Shown here in pieces: positions 1-7,799 of a stretch of 34,185 nucleotides of DNA; the stretch's first letter is position 1, and each line of letters starts with the position of its first letter. The stretch comes from JAGAJR01 sp048463395 (GTDB lineage: Bacteria > Pseudomonadota > Alphaproteobacteria > RF32 > CAG-239): assembly GCA_048463395.1 (NCBI GenBank), contig DBFWPL010000030.1:1-34185 (forward strand), in the 5' to 3' direction. The position numbers were made by a program, and so were the translations under genes. Under the pieces are notes generated by a model. The model ran no database searches. It was given only the letters and a program-made list of their open reading frames with translations, and had not been told where the DNA came from.

Positions 1-1074
1 ATGCGTTCCAACCTTTTATCTTTGCAAAACACCCAGAGTTTGATGGACACTACGCAGGAGCGTTTGTCTACCGGTAAAAAAGTAAACTCTGCAATTGATA
101 ATCCTTCTTCTTATTACACCGCCCAGAGCTTAAACAACAGAGCCAGTGATTTGAGCTCTTTGTTGGACAGCATGGGGCAGGGTATTCAAACCATTAAAGC
201 CGCTGACGAAGCTATTGAAGCTATCACTACTTTTGCTCAGCAGGCCAAGGCTATTGCCAACTCTGCTCGCGACGAAGCTACCAAAACAGACACCATCAAA
301 GGTTCCGGTACCAGAGTTTCAACAACAGAGGCAATTAAATTTAATGTTACTTTCAACGGGGAAACAAAAGAAGTAACCCTTACCGCATCAACAGCTTCCG
401 GTGATTTTGTTACCAACATGAACAAAGGTTTGGATGATGTCTTTGGTGCAGATAAAATTACAGTGGCCGGAAACGATGACGACGGCTATACTTTGTCGGT
501 AGATACGGCAGGAGACAGCGTTTCTATCAGTGCCACGGTTGCCGGCGTAAACTTCTCCGGAGAACAGGGAAGTAATGCTCGTGTAAACTATGAAAAACAA
601 TTCAATGCTATTTTGGAACAAATCGACCAATTGGCAAAAGATGCCAGCTACAAAGGTGTAAACCTGTTGCAAAACAATGACCTGACGGTAATCTTTAATG
701 AAGACCGTTCTTCTAAAATTGACATCATAGGCGTTGATGCCAGTTCTGAAGGCTTGGGTTTAACGGTTGCTTCTGATTGGGCAAATTCCGATAATAAAGC
801 TATTGATCTTTCTATTACATCAGTTGAGGCCGCAATTTCCAAATTGCGTACAATGGCATCTGAGTTCGGTAACAACTACTCAGTTGTTCAAAACCGTGAA
901 GACTTCACAGAAAACCTGATTAACGTATTGACCGAAGGAGCAGACAAACTGACCCTGGCCGATATGAACGAAGAAAGTGCAAATATGTTGGCACTGCAGA
1001 CCAGACAGCAATTGGCTATCAACTCCCTGAGTTTGGCTTCTCAGGCTGCTCAGTCTGTGTTGAAACTGTTCTGA
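1..1074 (+). CDS. Flagellin (5' end probably outside the window)
   Basis: Filament subunit exported by the flagellar type III system. The N-terminal D0/D1 helix is recognisable from RLSTGKKVNSAIDNPSSY (about residues 21-38), followed by the heptad-rich SLLDSMGQGIQTIKAADEAI segment. The C-terminal D0 helix ends in QAAQSVLKLF. The centre (about residues 93-185) is short and beta-rich, so the variable domain is small. Flagellins of this type usually have about ten more residues before the RSNLLSLQNT segment. The ATG at base 1 is therefore probably an internal methionine and the gene is cut by the window edge. This is inference from remembered relatives. A strong terminator follows 22 bp after the stop, so the gene is the last of its transcript. 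The form resembles flagellins of Rhodospirillales. Confidence 0.93.
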   Translation: MRSNLLSLQNTQSLMDTTQERLSTGKKVNSAIDNPSSYYTAQSLNNRASDLSSLLDSMGQGIQTIKAADEAIEAITTFAQQAKAIANSARDEATKTDTIKGSGTRVSTTEAIKFNVTFNGETKEVTLTASTASGDFVTNMNKGLDDVFGADKITVAGNDDDGYTLSVDTAGDSVSISATVAGVNFSGEQGSNARVNYEKQFNAILEQIDQLAKDASYKGVNLLQNNDLTVIFNEDRSSKIDIIGVDASSEGLGLTVASDWANSDNKAIDLSITSVEAAISKLRTMASEFGNNYSVVQNREDFTENLINVLTEGADKLTLADMNEESANMLALQTRQQLAINSLSLASQAAQSVLKLF

Positions 1075-1096
1075 TCTTTTAGATTGGTTAAAAAAG

Positions 1097-1125
1097 AAAA
1101 GAGCGGGATTGCCGCTCTTTTTTTT
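1097..1125 (+). terminator. Rho-independent terminator after flagellin
   Basis: A 10-bp perfect stem (1097-1106 with 1112-1121) closes a GATTG loop and runs straight into a T tract ending at 1125. It lies 22 bp after the flagellin stop codon. It separates flagellin from the next gene. Confidence 0.92.
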
Positions 1126-1145
1126 GTTGTAAAAATTATCCAAGG

Positions 1146-1162
1146 TGGCATACTGTTATAAA
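1146..1162 (+). promoter_or_regulatory. Candidate promoter: extended -10 overlapping a sigma-54-like half site
   Basis: TGTTATAAA at 1154-1162 fits an extended -10 element (TGnTATAAT). The upstream part, TGGCATACTGTT (1146-1157), matches the -24 side and spacer of the sigma-54 promoter at 17020-17035, but the -12 GC is replaced by TA. Either reading would start transcription close to 1170, only about 15 bases before the assigned start codon. No convincing -35 element is visible. Confidence 0.4.
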
Positions 1163-1184
1163 AAGGAATAAATGGAATACAAAG

Positions 1185-2792
1185 ATGATAAACGGAAAAA
1201 ATAAAATTACGGCTAAAGATATTAAAGATTTGTCCGGAGAAGAAATAGATAAAATCCAAAATGATATTGATGCTCAAAATATGCAGGTAATTGCTCAGGC
1301 GTATGCGGAAAAACGCATTACCGGCGAGGAAAGGGCTTATCTGGAGAGCTATTATAAAAGCGGGATGGAGGCATATCGTAAAGTTTATCAGGCTTTGTAC
1401 AGTATTTTTCAAATTCCTGAAAAAATTGTTTGTATGGATCCCGAAACCGGGGAAATCGAAACCCACATTAAAACTTATTACGATAAAAGAACTAAAAAAA
1501 GAAAACGGAAAGAGATTGAAACGGCTTATGATTTTAAGGATATTACGCCGTTTACCTGTATGCGTATGGAATATCGGGATAAAGAAAATAACCCGATTTA
1601 CATTATTTTACCGGTAATGAAAAAGCCTGCTCGAGCAATTGAAAAGTTAGAAGATTATCATAAAGAATATCAGGAACTTCTCCGTCAGGCAGAAAGCCGC
1701 TATGACGAGCATGGCGATGTTGAGCGTTATAATGAGGAACTGCGTGCAATACCTGAACCTTACAAACGCTTGAATGATGTATTGCGTTTTACTGTTACAA
1801 GCAAATATTATTCCGGAGTGGAGCATATTGTAAAACTTTTTGGCAAAAGCGAGTATATGAATATCAATCCTAATGAAACCCGCAGTTTGTTTAAAGAAAA
1901 CGATATGGTAAACATTGAGGAATATCTGAAAAACAAAAAGAGTTATTTTGATGTTAAAATGTTTTTGCATTTGCTTGGTGAAAACGGTTTTTCTTTTAAT
2001 GCCGAGGCTCAGATAAAAATACACAGTCTGTATCTTGCGGATTTGAAAACCCATAAAATTTATGAAGAACAGCGAAAATTGGAAGAACGTCTTAAGAAGG
2101 AACGTCATAAACTCTCTTCTGAAGAAATTCGTCAAAAGGAAGCTAAAATAAAAATTTTGAAGATGAGTATTCAGAAGATAAATAAAGAGGCTATTCATGA
2201 ATACAATATAATGGTGTTAAACAAAATCCGCTGGATTGAAAACGGTTATAAAGCCTTGCGTATTCCGCCGGATTTACCGGACGGAACCTATAAAGTCTGT
2301 CGTAATATTATTCAAAAAGAATATATGGTTCGTCCGTTTAAAGCTTTTGATATTGATAAAGAGTTTTCACCGGAGGATGAACTGAATCGGGATATCTCCA
2401 AAAGAAATAATATTGATTTGGAAGAGATTGCCGATATTGCCCGCAGATATCGTTTTAATATAAACAAAAATTATCCTCGAACAAATGACAAGGCTCCGGT
2501 TGCCGATCGCGAATATAAAGGAATAATATCCAAATACCGCCGTGAAATTCAGGGGACGTTAATGCGGAGCGGAATGGAACAGGAAGAATGGGATAATTAC
2601 GGCAAAGCCAAAAAATATATGGATATTAGCAACAAAAACATTTATAAAGATAATTACAGTAAAAAAGGTTACTGGGAAGATTATGAAAAAGCTGAAAAAG
2701 AACGAGAAAATTCGGAGACTGATAATCAAACCGAGTTGGAAATGGCAGAGTTTCAGGCTTTTTGTCTCAGACGCCGTAAAGTGAGTCGTTAA
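1185..2792 (+). CDS. Uncharacterised 535-residue protein with a RelA/SpoT-like sequence pattern
   Basis: I do not recognise this protein as a named family. It is highly charged and lysine/glutamate rich, with no signal peptide or membrane segment, so it is probably cytoplasmic. One part has a pattern I associate with RelA/SpoT-like nucleotidyltransferase folds. This is DVLRFTV at 198-204, a predicted strand region before 270, then AEAQIKIHS at 273-281 (E274, Q276) and THKIYEEQR at 289-297. In that fold the order is D-x-x-R, E-x-Q and a helix with H-x-x-YE-x-x-R. About residues 293-340 look like coiled coil. A second conserved-looking block is YKALRIPPDLPDGTYKV. The ATG at 1185 has only a distant AGGA (1164-1167, 17 nt away); no upstream in-frame start exists, and the next in-frame ATG (1281) has no clear ribosome site. 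It sits between flagellin and a Sel1 protein, but a flagellar role is not shown. Confidence 0.8.
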   Translation: MINGKNKITAKDIKDLSGEEIDKIQNDIDAQNMQVIAQAYAEKRITGEERAYLESYYKSGMEAYRKVYQALYSIFQIPEKIVCMDPETGEIETHIKTYYDKRTKKRKRKEIETAYDFKDITPFTCMRMEYRDKENNPIYIILPVMKKPARAIEKLEDYHKEYQELLRQAESRYDEHGDVERYNEELRAIPEPYKRLNDVLRFTVTSKYYSGVEHIVKLFGKSEYMNINPNETRSLFKENDMVNIEEYLKNKKSYFDVKMFLHLLGENGFSFNAEAQIKIHSLYLADLKTHKIYEEQRKLEERLKKERHKLSSEEIRQKEAKIKILKMSIQKINKEAIHEYNIMVLNKIRWIENGYKALRIPPDLPDGTYKVCRNIIQKEYMVRPFKAFDIDKEFSPEDELNRDISKRNNIDLEEIADIARRYRFNINKNYPRTNDKAPVADREYKGIISKYRREIQGTLMRSGMEQEEWDNYGKAKKYMDISNKNIYKDNYSKKGYWEDYEKAEKERENSETDNQTELEMAEFQAFCLRRRKVSR

Positions 2793-2810
2793 TTTATTCT
2801 CGGGGGAAAA

Positions 2811-3959
2811 ATGAAACAGTTCAGCTTGGTATTGTTGGCTTTTCTGCTGGTAAGCAGTGTCGCTTCGGCACAATTGGATATCGGGCAGGACAAAAGCAAG
2901 AAGGCAAAGGCCGTTCTTTCCCTGAGTGATGCCATGGCAGAAAGCAAAAGCTCTGATGTTCAGGAAGAAAAAGAAGATAAAGGAATTTTTTCCTTCATGA
3001 ATTTTTCTTTCAGCAAAAATAAGAAGAAACCGGAAGAATATGTCCGTCCCAATGAAAAAACTGAAACTTTTCTGCAACGAATAACCCGACAGGCAAACGA
3101 AGGCGATATCGATGCCCAGTTAACGCTGGGATACATGTATTTATATGGTGAAAACGGCGTTGATGTCGATTATAAAAAAGCATTTGATTATTACTCCATG
3201 GCTGCAGCACAAAATGACAATATTGCGGTCAATAATCTGGGAAGCCTTTATTTCAGCGGTATCGGAACACCCAAAGATGTGTTGAAAGCTGCAATGCTGT
3301 TTGAAAAAGCGTCTAAACTAGGCAATGTGGAAGCGACGGTTAATTTGGCGTTTATCTACATCAGCGGCAACGGAGTTTTAAGAAACTCGCAAGAGGCGAT
3401 TAATCTGTTCAAAAAAGCGGCTGAAGCAGGTAATCCGACGGCGAAATTTATGCTCGGCTATGCTTATTACAAAGGCTTTATGGTTAAAAAGGACTTGAAA
3501 AAGGCGGTCGCAATGATGCGGGAAGCCGCCAATGCCGGCTATGATGATGCCCAATATGTTCTGGCGGTAATGTATCTCAATGGTGAGGGAATTACCAAAA
3601 ACTACGGAAATGCCGTTAAATATTTATATAAAGCGGTTGAACAGGGAAATGTCGACGCGATGGTTACTCTGGGCGATATTTTGGCTCTGGGTGTTATTTA
3701 TAACAAAGATTTGTATAAGGCTCATATTTTGTTCAATATTGCCGCTGTTCGCGGAGCTTCTAAGGCTTCCGAAAAACGTGATGTTTTGGAAAAAAATCTG
3801 AAAATTGAAGAATTTTTGCAAGCTCAGTCCGAAGCTGAAAAATATGAGGAACATCCGTCAGAATTGACGGCTTATATCAAAAAAACTTTCGGAGACAATG
3901 TGCGGAAGTATATTGATGATAATCTGACGTCTATGCCGCATCGTAATATCCCACGATGA
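2811..3959 (+). CDS. Secreted Sel1-repeat protein
   Basis: The N-terminus is a clear Sec signal peptide (MKQ, a hydrophobic run, then SSVASA with likely cleavage before QLD at residue 21), so the protein should be periplasmic. After a charged, low-complexity linker (about 25-85), six tandem Sel1-type repeats follow from about residue 92 to 315. They show the usual pattern of A..LG..Y..G.G...D...A......A...G. A short helical tail ends in a basic stretch. Sel1 arrays are alpha-solenoid protein-binding scaffolds; known bacterial examples include ExoR and MotX. A GGGGG ribosome site lies five bases before the ATG. It starts 18 bp after the 535-residue gene, so the two are probably co-transcribed. 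The binding partner cannot be told from sequence. Confidence 0.88.
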   Translation: MKQFSLVLLAFLLVSSVASAQLDIGQDKSKKAKAVLSLSDAMAESKSSDVQEEKEDKGIFSFMNFSFSKNKKKPEEYVRPNEKTETFLQRITRQANEGDIDAQLTLGYMYLYGENGVDVDYKKAFDYYSMAAAQNDNIAVNNLGSLYFSGIGTPKDVLKAAMLFEKASKLGNVEATVNLAFIYISGNGVLRNSQEAINLFKKAAEAGNPTAKFMLGYAYYKGFMVKKDLKKAVAMMREAANAGYDDAQYVLAVMYLNGEGITKNYGNAVKYLYKAVEQGNVDAMVTLGDILALGVIYNKDLYKAHILFNIAAVRGASKASEKRDVLEKNLKIEEFLQAQSEAEKYEEHPSELTAYIKKTFGDNVRKYIDDNLTSMPHRNIPR

Positions 3960-4242
3960 GATAAATCAATTTGCAAATTATCTAAAATGGTCTATGTTAT
4001 ATTGAAAAAGACAAGAGTCCTGAGAAACTCTTTCTATAGCGGTGTGATATTCATCGAAATTACAAAGCTTTTTTATAAAAGCAGATGTAAAAATATCCTT
4101 GCACATATATTTAAATATATGGTCGGGGAGATTTTAACGCATGTTCAGAGATTTTCAAAATCTTAAAGGTTAAAATGTCATTTCTATAGAATGATTCTCA
4201 GCTCTCCGGCCACCTTTGTGGTCTGATAAAGGACTAACAACC
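3960..4242 (+). promoter_or_regulatory. Palindrome-rich leader/control region of the small regulator
   Basis: No coding region is apparent in these 283 bases, but they are rich in dyads. AATTTGCAAATT at 3968-3979 and TTCTATAGAA at 4182-4191 are perfect palindromes. The segment at 4104-4121 is a perfect 18-bp palindrome (CATATAT..ATATATG). AGATTTT-C-AAAATCT is at 4149-4163. A 6-bp hairpin (4208-4213 with 4218-4223, one G-U pair, loop CTTT) ends just before the ribosome site. TTTCTATAG occurs twice (4031-4039 and 4181-4189). A possible sigma-70 promoter is TTGCAA 3971-3976, 16 bases, TATGTT 3993-3998, overlapping the first palindrome and giving a leader of more than 200 bases. Operators or RNA structure are both possible. 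Confidence 0.5.
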
Positions 4243-4578
4243 ATGACTGAGACTGAAAATATAGATGTTATCTTAGGAAAAAGGCTGCGTTTTCTTCGTG
4301 AACAAAAAAATCATACTCAAAAAGAATTAGCCGAAAAAATCGGTGTTGTGTTTCAACAAATCCAGAAATATGAAACCGGAGTCAATAGAATTTCCTGCTG
4401 CCGTTTGTGCCAGATTATGGCTGCTCTTGACATTTCTATTTATGAATTTTTTTCAGGAATTAGTTTTAACAATCGGCTTCTTGTCTCTGAGGAAGAAGGA
4501 CTTTTGCTTGGAGCGTTCAGAAATACGGATGAAAAGTTTCAAAAAGCCATAGTTATGTTGTTGGCTGCGGAAAAATAA
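4243..4578 (+). CDS. Cro/C1 (XRE) family small transcriptional regulator
   Basis: A 111-residue DNA-binding protein. The helix-turn-helix of the HTH_3 type spans about residues 11-66: LGKRLRFLREQKNHTQKELAEKIG, then the recognition helix FQQIQKYETG and RISCCRLCQIMAALDISIYEFF. The C-terminal 40 residues may serve for dimerisation. I chose the ATG at 4243 because AAAGGA at 4228-4233 lies nine bases before it; the in-frame TTG at 4216 would place coding sequence over a hairpin and the ribosome site. The long palindrome-rich region upstream suggests autoregulation, as is common in this family, but this is inference. The target genes are not known. A bidirectional terminator follows directly. Confidence 0.9.
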   Translation: MTETENIDVILGKRLRFLREQKNHTQKELAEKIGVVFQQIQKYETGVNRISCCRLCQIMAALDISIYEFFSGISFNNRLLVSEEEGLLLGAFRNTDEKFQKAIVMLLAAEK

Positions 4579-4610
4579 AAAAAACGGTGCTTAAACAGCA
4601 CCATTTTTTT
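4577..4610. terminator. Bidirectional terminator between the XRE gene and thrS
   Basis: Stem GGTGCT/AGCACC (4586-4591 with 4597-4602) with loop TAAAC is flanked by an A run on the left (4577-4584) and a T run on the right (4604-4610). It can therefore end both the rightward regulator transcript and the leftward thrS transcript. Confidence 0.88.
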
Positions 4611-4627
4611 AAGATATTGAAGAATGT

Positions 4628-6562
4628 TTATTCTTCATCTTTATGAGGCATTTGAGCTTCTTGAACCAAAGCGGCAATAAAGTCGTCAAGCTTCATAACT
4701 TCCTGCTTGTCGGAACCTAAACGACGAACAGTAACGGTCTGGTTTTGTTGTTCTTTTGCACCGACAACGGCAATAACCGGAATCTTGGCTAAAGAATGCT
4801 CACGGACTTTATAGTTGATTTTCTCATTCCGTAAATCCGTTTTGGCAGATAAACCGGCTTTTCTCAGTTTCTTGGCAACTTCTTCGGCATAACCGTCAAA
4901 TTCATTGACAATCGGAGCAACAACCACTTGTTCCGGAGAAAGCCATAACGGAAGTTTTCCGGCGTGGTTTTCAATCAGAATCCCCAAGAAACGTTCAATG
5001 GAACCAAACAACGCACGGTGCAGCATAACCGGTTGATGTTTTTCACCGTCTTCACCGATATATGAAATATCAAAACGCTGCGGCAGGTTCATATCAACTT
5101 GAATTGTACCGCATTGCCATTCACGGCCGATAGCGTCTCTCAAAATAAATTCGAGTTTCGGACCATAGAAAGCACCTTCACCTTCGTTGATTTCATATTG
5201 GTAACCGTGGCTTTGCAAAGCATTAGCCAAAGCGTTCTCGCAAATATCCCAAATTTCATCGGAACCGATACGATAAATGCTGTCCGGACGGGTTGAAAGA
5301 TAAATTTTAACATCTTCAAAGCCGAAATCCTTGTAAATATCCAAAATCAGCTTAAGGGTGGTAATGCACTCTTCTTCCATTTGCTCCGGAGTGCAGAAAA
5401 TGTGAGCATCGTCTTGTGTAAACTCACGGACACGCATTAAGCCCATCAGCGAACCGGAGGCTTCATAGCGGTTGACCATGCCGAACTCGGCCATACGCAG
5501 CGGCAAATCGCGGTATGATTTAATACCCTGTTTGTAAACGAGCAGTCCGCCAGGGCAGTTCATTGGTTTAACGCAGAATTGTTTCTCATCTTCGGTTTTG
5601 CCTGAATAGTTGTGAGCTCCGTACTTATCCCAGTGTCCGGAAGTTTCCCACAAGCAGCGATCCATAATGCGGGGAGTTGCAATTTCAATATAACCGTTAT
5701 GTTCCTGACGATTACGCATGTATTCAATCAAACGGCGGTAAACTTTATAACCTTTGTCATGCCAGAAAACAGCCCCCGGAGCAAATTCCGGTTCAAAATG
5801 GAACAAGTCCATTTCTTTTCCGAGTTTACGGTGATCGCGTTTGGCAGCTTCTTCCATCATTGTCAGATAAGCATCCAAATCTTTTTTTGAAGCCCATGCT
5901 GTTGCATAAATACGCTGCAACATTTCTTTTGAAGAATCACCTCTCCAATAGGCACCGGCAACTTTCATTAGCTTGAAAGCATCGCCGATTTTTCCGGTAG
6001 ACGGTACGTGCGGTCCCCGACACAAGTCCGTAAAATCGCCTTGACGATATAACGAAATAACTTCATCTTCCGGCAAATCCCGAATAATTTCGGCTTTATA
6101 ATTTTCGCCCAAATCTTTGAAGTATTTGATAGCTTCGTTGCGAGGCATGACAATACGTTCGATTTTTTCATCCCGTTTAACGATTTCGTGCATTTTTGCT
6201 TCGATTTTCTCAAAATCATCCGTTGTAAACGGTTCGCTGCGTGCAAAATCATAATAAAAGCCGTTTTCGATAGCCGGACCGATTGTAACCTGAACGTCTT
6301 TCCACAATTCTTTAACCGCCTGAGCCATAACATGGGAGCAAGAATGGCGGAGGATGTGCAGGCCTTCCTTATCTTTACCGGTAATGATTGTTACGGTTGC
6401 GTCGGTAGTGATAGGAGTGCTCAAATCCTGTGTTGTGCCGTTAACGGTAATGGCCAAAGCGGCCTTAGCCAAACCAGAACTTATTTTGTTTGCAATGTCA
6501 AAACCGTTGACACCGCTTTCCATCTCTAAAATACTACCGTCAGGTAATTTTATCGCAACCAT
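4628..6562 (-). CDS. thrS: Threonyl-tRNA synthetase
   Basis: Class II aminoacyl-tRNA synthetase that charges tRNA-Thr in the cytoplasm. All expected parts are present in 644 residues: an N-terminal TGS domain (1-61), the editing domain with H73, H77, C181 and H185, the catalytic core, and a C-terminal anticodon-binding domain. The zinc ligands that select threonine are C336 (in MNCPGG), H387 (in DDAHIF) and H515 (in MLHRA). Motif 2 (RVREFTQDD) and motif 3 (HRALFGSIERFLG) are intact. The start is supported by AAAGGAA eight bases upstream. The gene lies 28 bp after the glycosyltransferase on the same strand, so the two are probably co-transcribed. Nothing looks damaged. Confidence 0.98.
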   Translation of the reverse strand: MVAIKLPDGSILEMESGVNGFDIANKISSGLAKAALAITVNGTTQDLSTPITTDATVTIITGKDKEGLHILRHSCSHVMAQAVKELWKDVQVTIGPAIENGFYYDFARSEPFTTDDFEKIEAKMHEIVKRDEKIERIVMPRNEAIKYFKDLGENYKAEIIRDLPEDEVISLYRQGDFTDLCRGPHVPSTGKIGDAFKLMKVAGAYWRGDSSKEMLQRIYATAWASKKDLDAYLTMMEEAAKRDHRKLGKEMDLFHFEPEFAPGAVFWHDKGYKVYRRLIEYMRNRQEHNGYIEIATPRIMDRCLWETSGHWDKYGAHNYSGKTEDEKQFCVKPMNCPGGLLVYKQGIKSYRDLPLRMAEFGMVNRYEASGSLMGLMRVREFTQDDAHIFCTPEQMEEECITTLKLILDIYKDFGFEDVKIYLSTRPDSIYRIGSDEIWDICENALANALQSHGYQYEINEGEGAFYGPKLEFILRDAIGREWQCGTIQVDMNLPQRFDISYIGEDGEKHQPVMLHRALFGSIERFLGILIENHAGKLPLWLSPEQVVVAPIVNEFDGYAEEVAKKLRKAGLSAKTDLRNEKINYKVREHSLAKIPVIAVVGAKEQQNQTVTVRRLGSDKQEVMKLDDFIAALVQEAQMPHKDEE

Positions 6563-6590
6563 TTTAAAATTTCCTTTTTATTAATTAAGA

Positions 6591-7754
6591 TTATTTATTG
6601 TCTTCAAGGTTTAAGATTTCCTCATAAACCTTGACAGTTTTATCACACATTATTTGTTTTGTAAAATTATCTCTTACATTTTTTATTGCCGCTTTTGAAA
6701 TTTTTTCAATTTCATGAATCGGCAGGTCCAAAGCCCAGTCGATAGCTTCTGCCAAAGATTGGGCATTGTTGCTGTAAAAGAGTTTTCCCGTTTCGCCGTC
6801 GCGAATGGTTTCTACCGATCCTCCGATATTGGAGGCAACGACGATTTTTCCGAGAGCTTGGCCTTCAATGGAGATTCTTCCGAAGGCTTCCGGTTCAATG
6901 GCAGTGGAAAGAACTACGTTGGAAACCATCATCAAAGCCGGCATATCCAAAACTTTCCCGAAAACGGAAACTTTGTTTTCGATACCGTATTTTTTTGCTT
7001 TGAGTTTAAGTTCCTTAACATAATCCTCACGACCCTGCTCATCGCCGGCGATAATACAATAATAATTTTGATTCTTCATCAGGGAGAGGGCTTCAACCAG
7101 CAGGTGCTGCCCTTTCCAACGGGTAATTCTTCCGCCGAGGAGAATGACCGGTTTATCTTCCGGAATATTGTAATCTTTGACGGTCTTTATCATCCGTTCC
7201 TGAGTAACGGCTTCCGGAGAGAATTTTTCAATATCCACACAACGGTGAATCAGCCTAATCTTGTTCTCATCCACTTTGTAGTTGGAGAGAATATGCTTTT
7301 TGATGTGCTCGCTGATGGTAATAACCAACTTACCGTAGGTCATGACACGGTTGTAAAGTTTCTTAATGCCGCAGGGACCGAGACCGTAAGTACCGTGAAA
7401 CGTCGTCATGAATTTGACACCGGTTCTTTTGGCCGCCCAATAAGCACTCCATGCCGGAGCACGGGAACGGGCATGAACAATGTTAATGCCGTTTTCTTTG
7501 ATGATTTTTTCCAGCTTTTTAGAATTGCTGTACATCTTGAAAGGATTCTTTGTTTTCAGCGGCAGGGTAAAGTGTTTAATTTTTGCTTTCTCAAGATCAT
7601 ACACAAGACGTCCGCCCTGAGAGGCGACAAAATTAACAATGTCGCGTTTTTTCAAGTCCGTTGCAATTTCTACGGTTCCGCGTTCTACGCCGCCCATTTC
7701 CAGTTCTGGAAGTACTTGAAGTACGACAGGGATTTTATCTTTACCTTTTTCCAT
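6591..7754 (-). CDS. Glycosyltransferase family 4 (GT-B fold)
   Basis: A cytoplasmic sugar transferase that uses a nucleotide-activated sugar. The N-terminal half shows the acceptor-domain signature (LQVLPELEMGGVERGTVEIA, then VHARSRAPAW and TTFHGTYG). The C-terminal half carries the donor-binding GT4 motifs: LLGGRITRWKGQHLLVEA, and the E-x7-E motif in EAFGRISIEGQALG, followed by ASNIGGSVETI. I start the protein at the ATG at 7754 (387 residues), because the family begins a few residues before IPVVLQVLPE and a GAGGAT site lies about 13 bases upstream. A GTG at 7814 is in frame but would overlap the divergent gene. The acceptor (lipopolysaccharide, capsule, glycolipid or protein) cannot be read from sequence. 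Confidence 0.93.
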   Translation of the reverse strand: MEKGKDKIPVVLQVLPELEMGGVERGTVEIATDLKKRDIVNFVASQGGRLVYDLEKAKIKHFTLPLKTKNPFKMYSNSKKLEKIIKENGINIVHARSRAPAWSAYWAAKRTGVKFMTTFHGTYGLGPCGIKKLYNRVMTYGKLVITISEHIKKHILSNYKVDENKIRLIHRCVDIEKFSPEAVTQERMIKTVKDYNIPEDKPVILLGGRITRWKGQHLLVEALSLMKNQNYYCIIAGDEQGREDYVKELKLKAKKYGIENKVSVFGKVLDMPALMMVSNVVLSTAIEPEAFGRISIEGQALGKIVVASNIGGSVETIRDGETGKLFYSNNAQSLAEAIDWALDLPIHEIEKISKAAIKNVRDNFTKQIMCDKTVKVYEEILNLEDNK

Positions 7755-7799
7755 TTTATTACTACAATCCTCATAATTAAAATTAACGGAGACTACCCG

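Noticed and set aside
4067..4082. GCTTTT/AAAAGC hairpin as a terminator of the Sel1 gene
   Set aside because: AT-rich weak stem without a following T run; listed only as part of the leader region.
4216..4242. TTG start for the small regulator
   Set aside because: It would put the hairpin and AAAGGA site inside the coding region; ATG 4243 is better placed.
6714..7799. Long plus-strand open frame running into the hydrolase
   Set aside because: It lies entirely antisense to the glycosyltransferase, has no protein-like composition, and the hydrolase has its own ATG and ribosome site at 7800.
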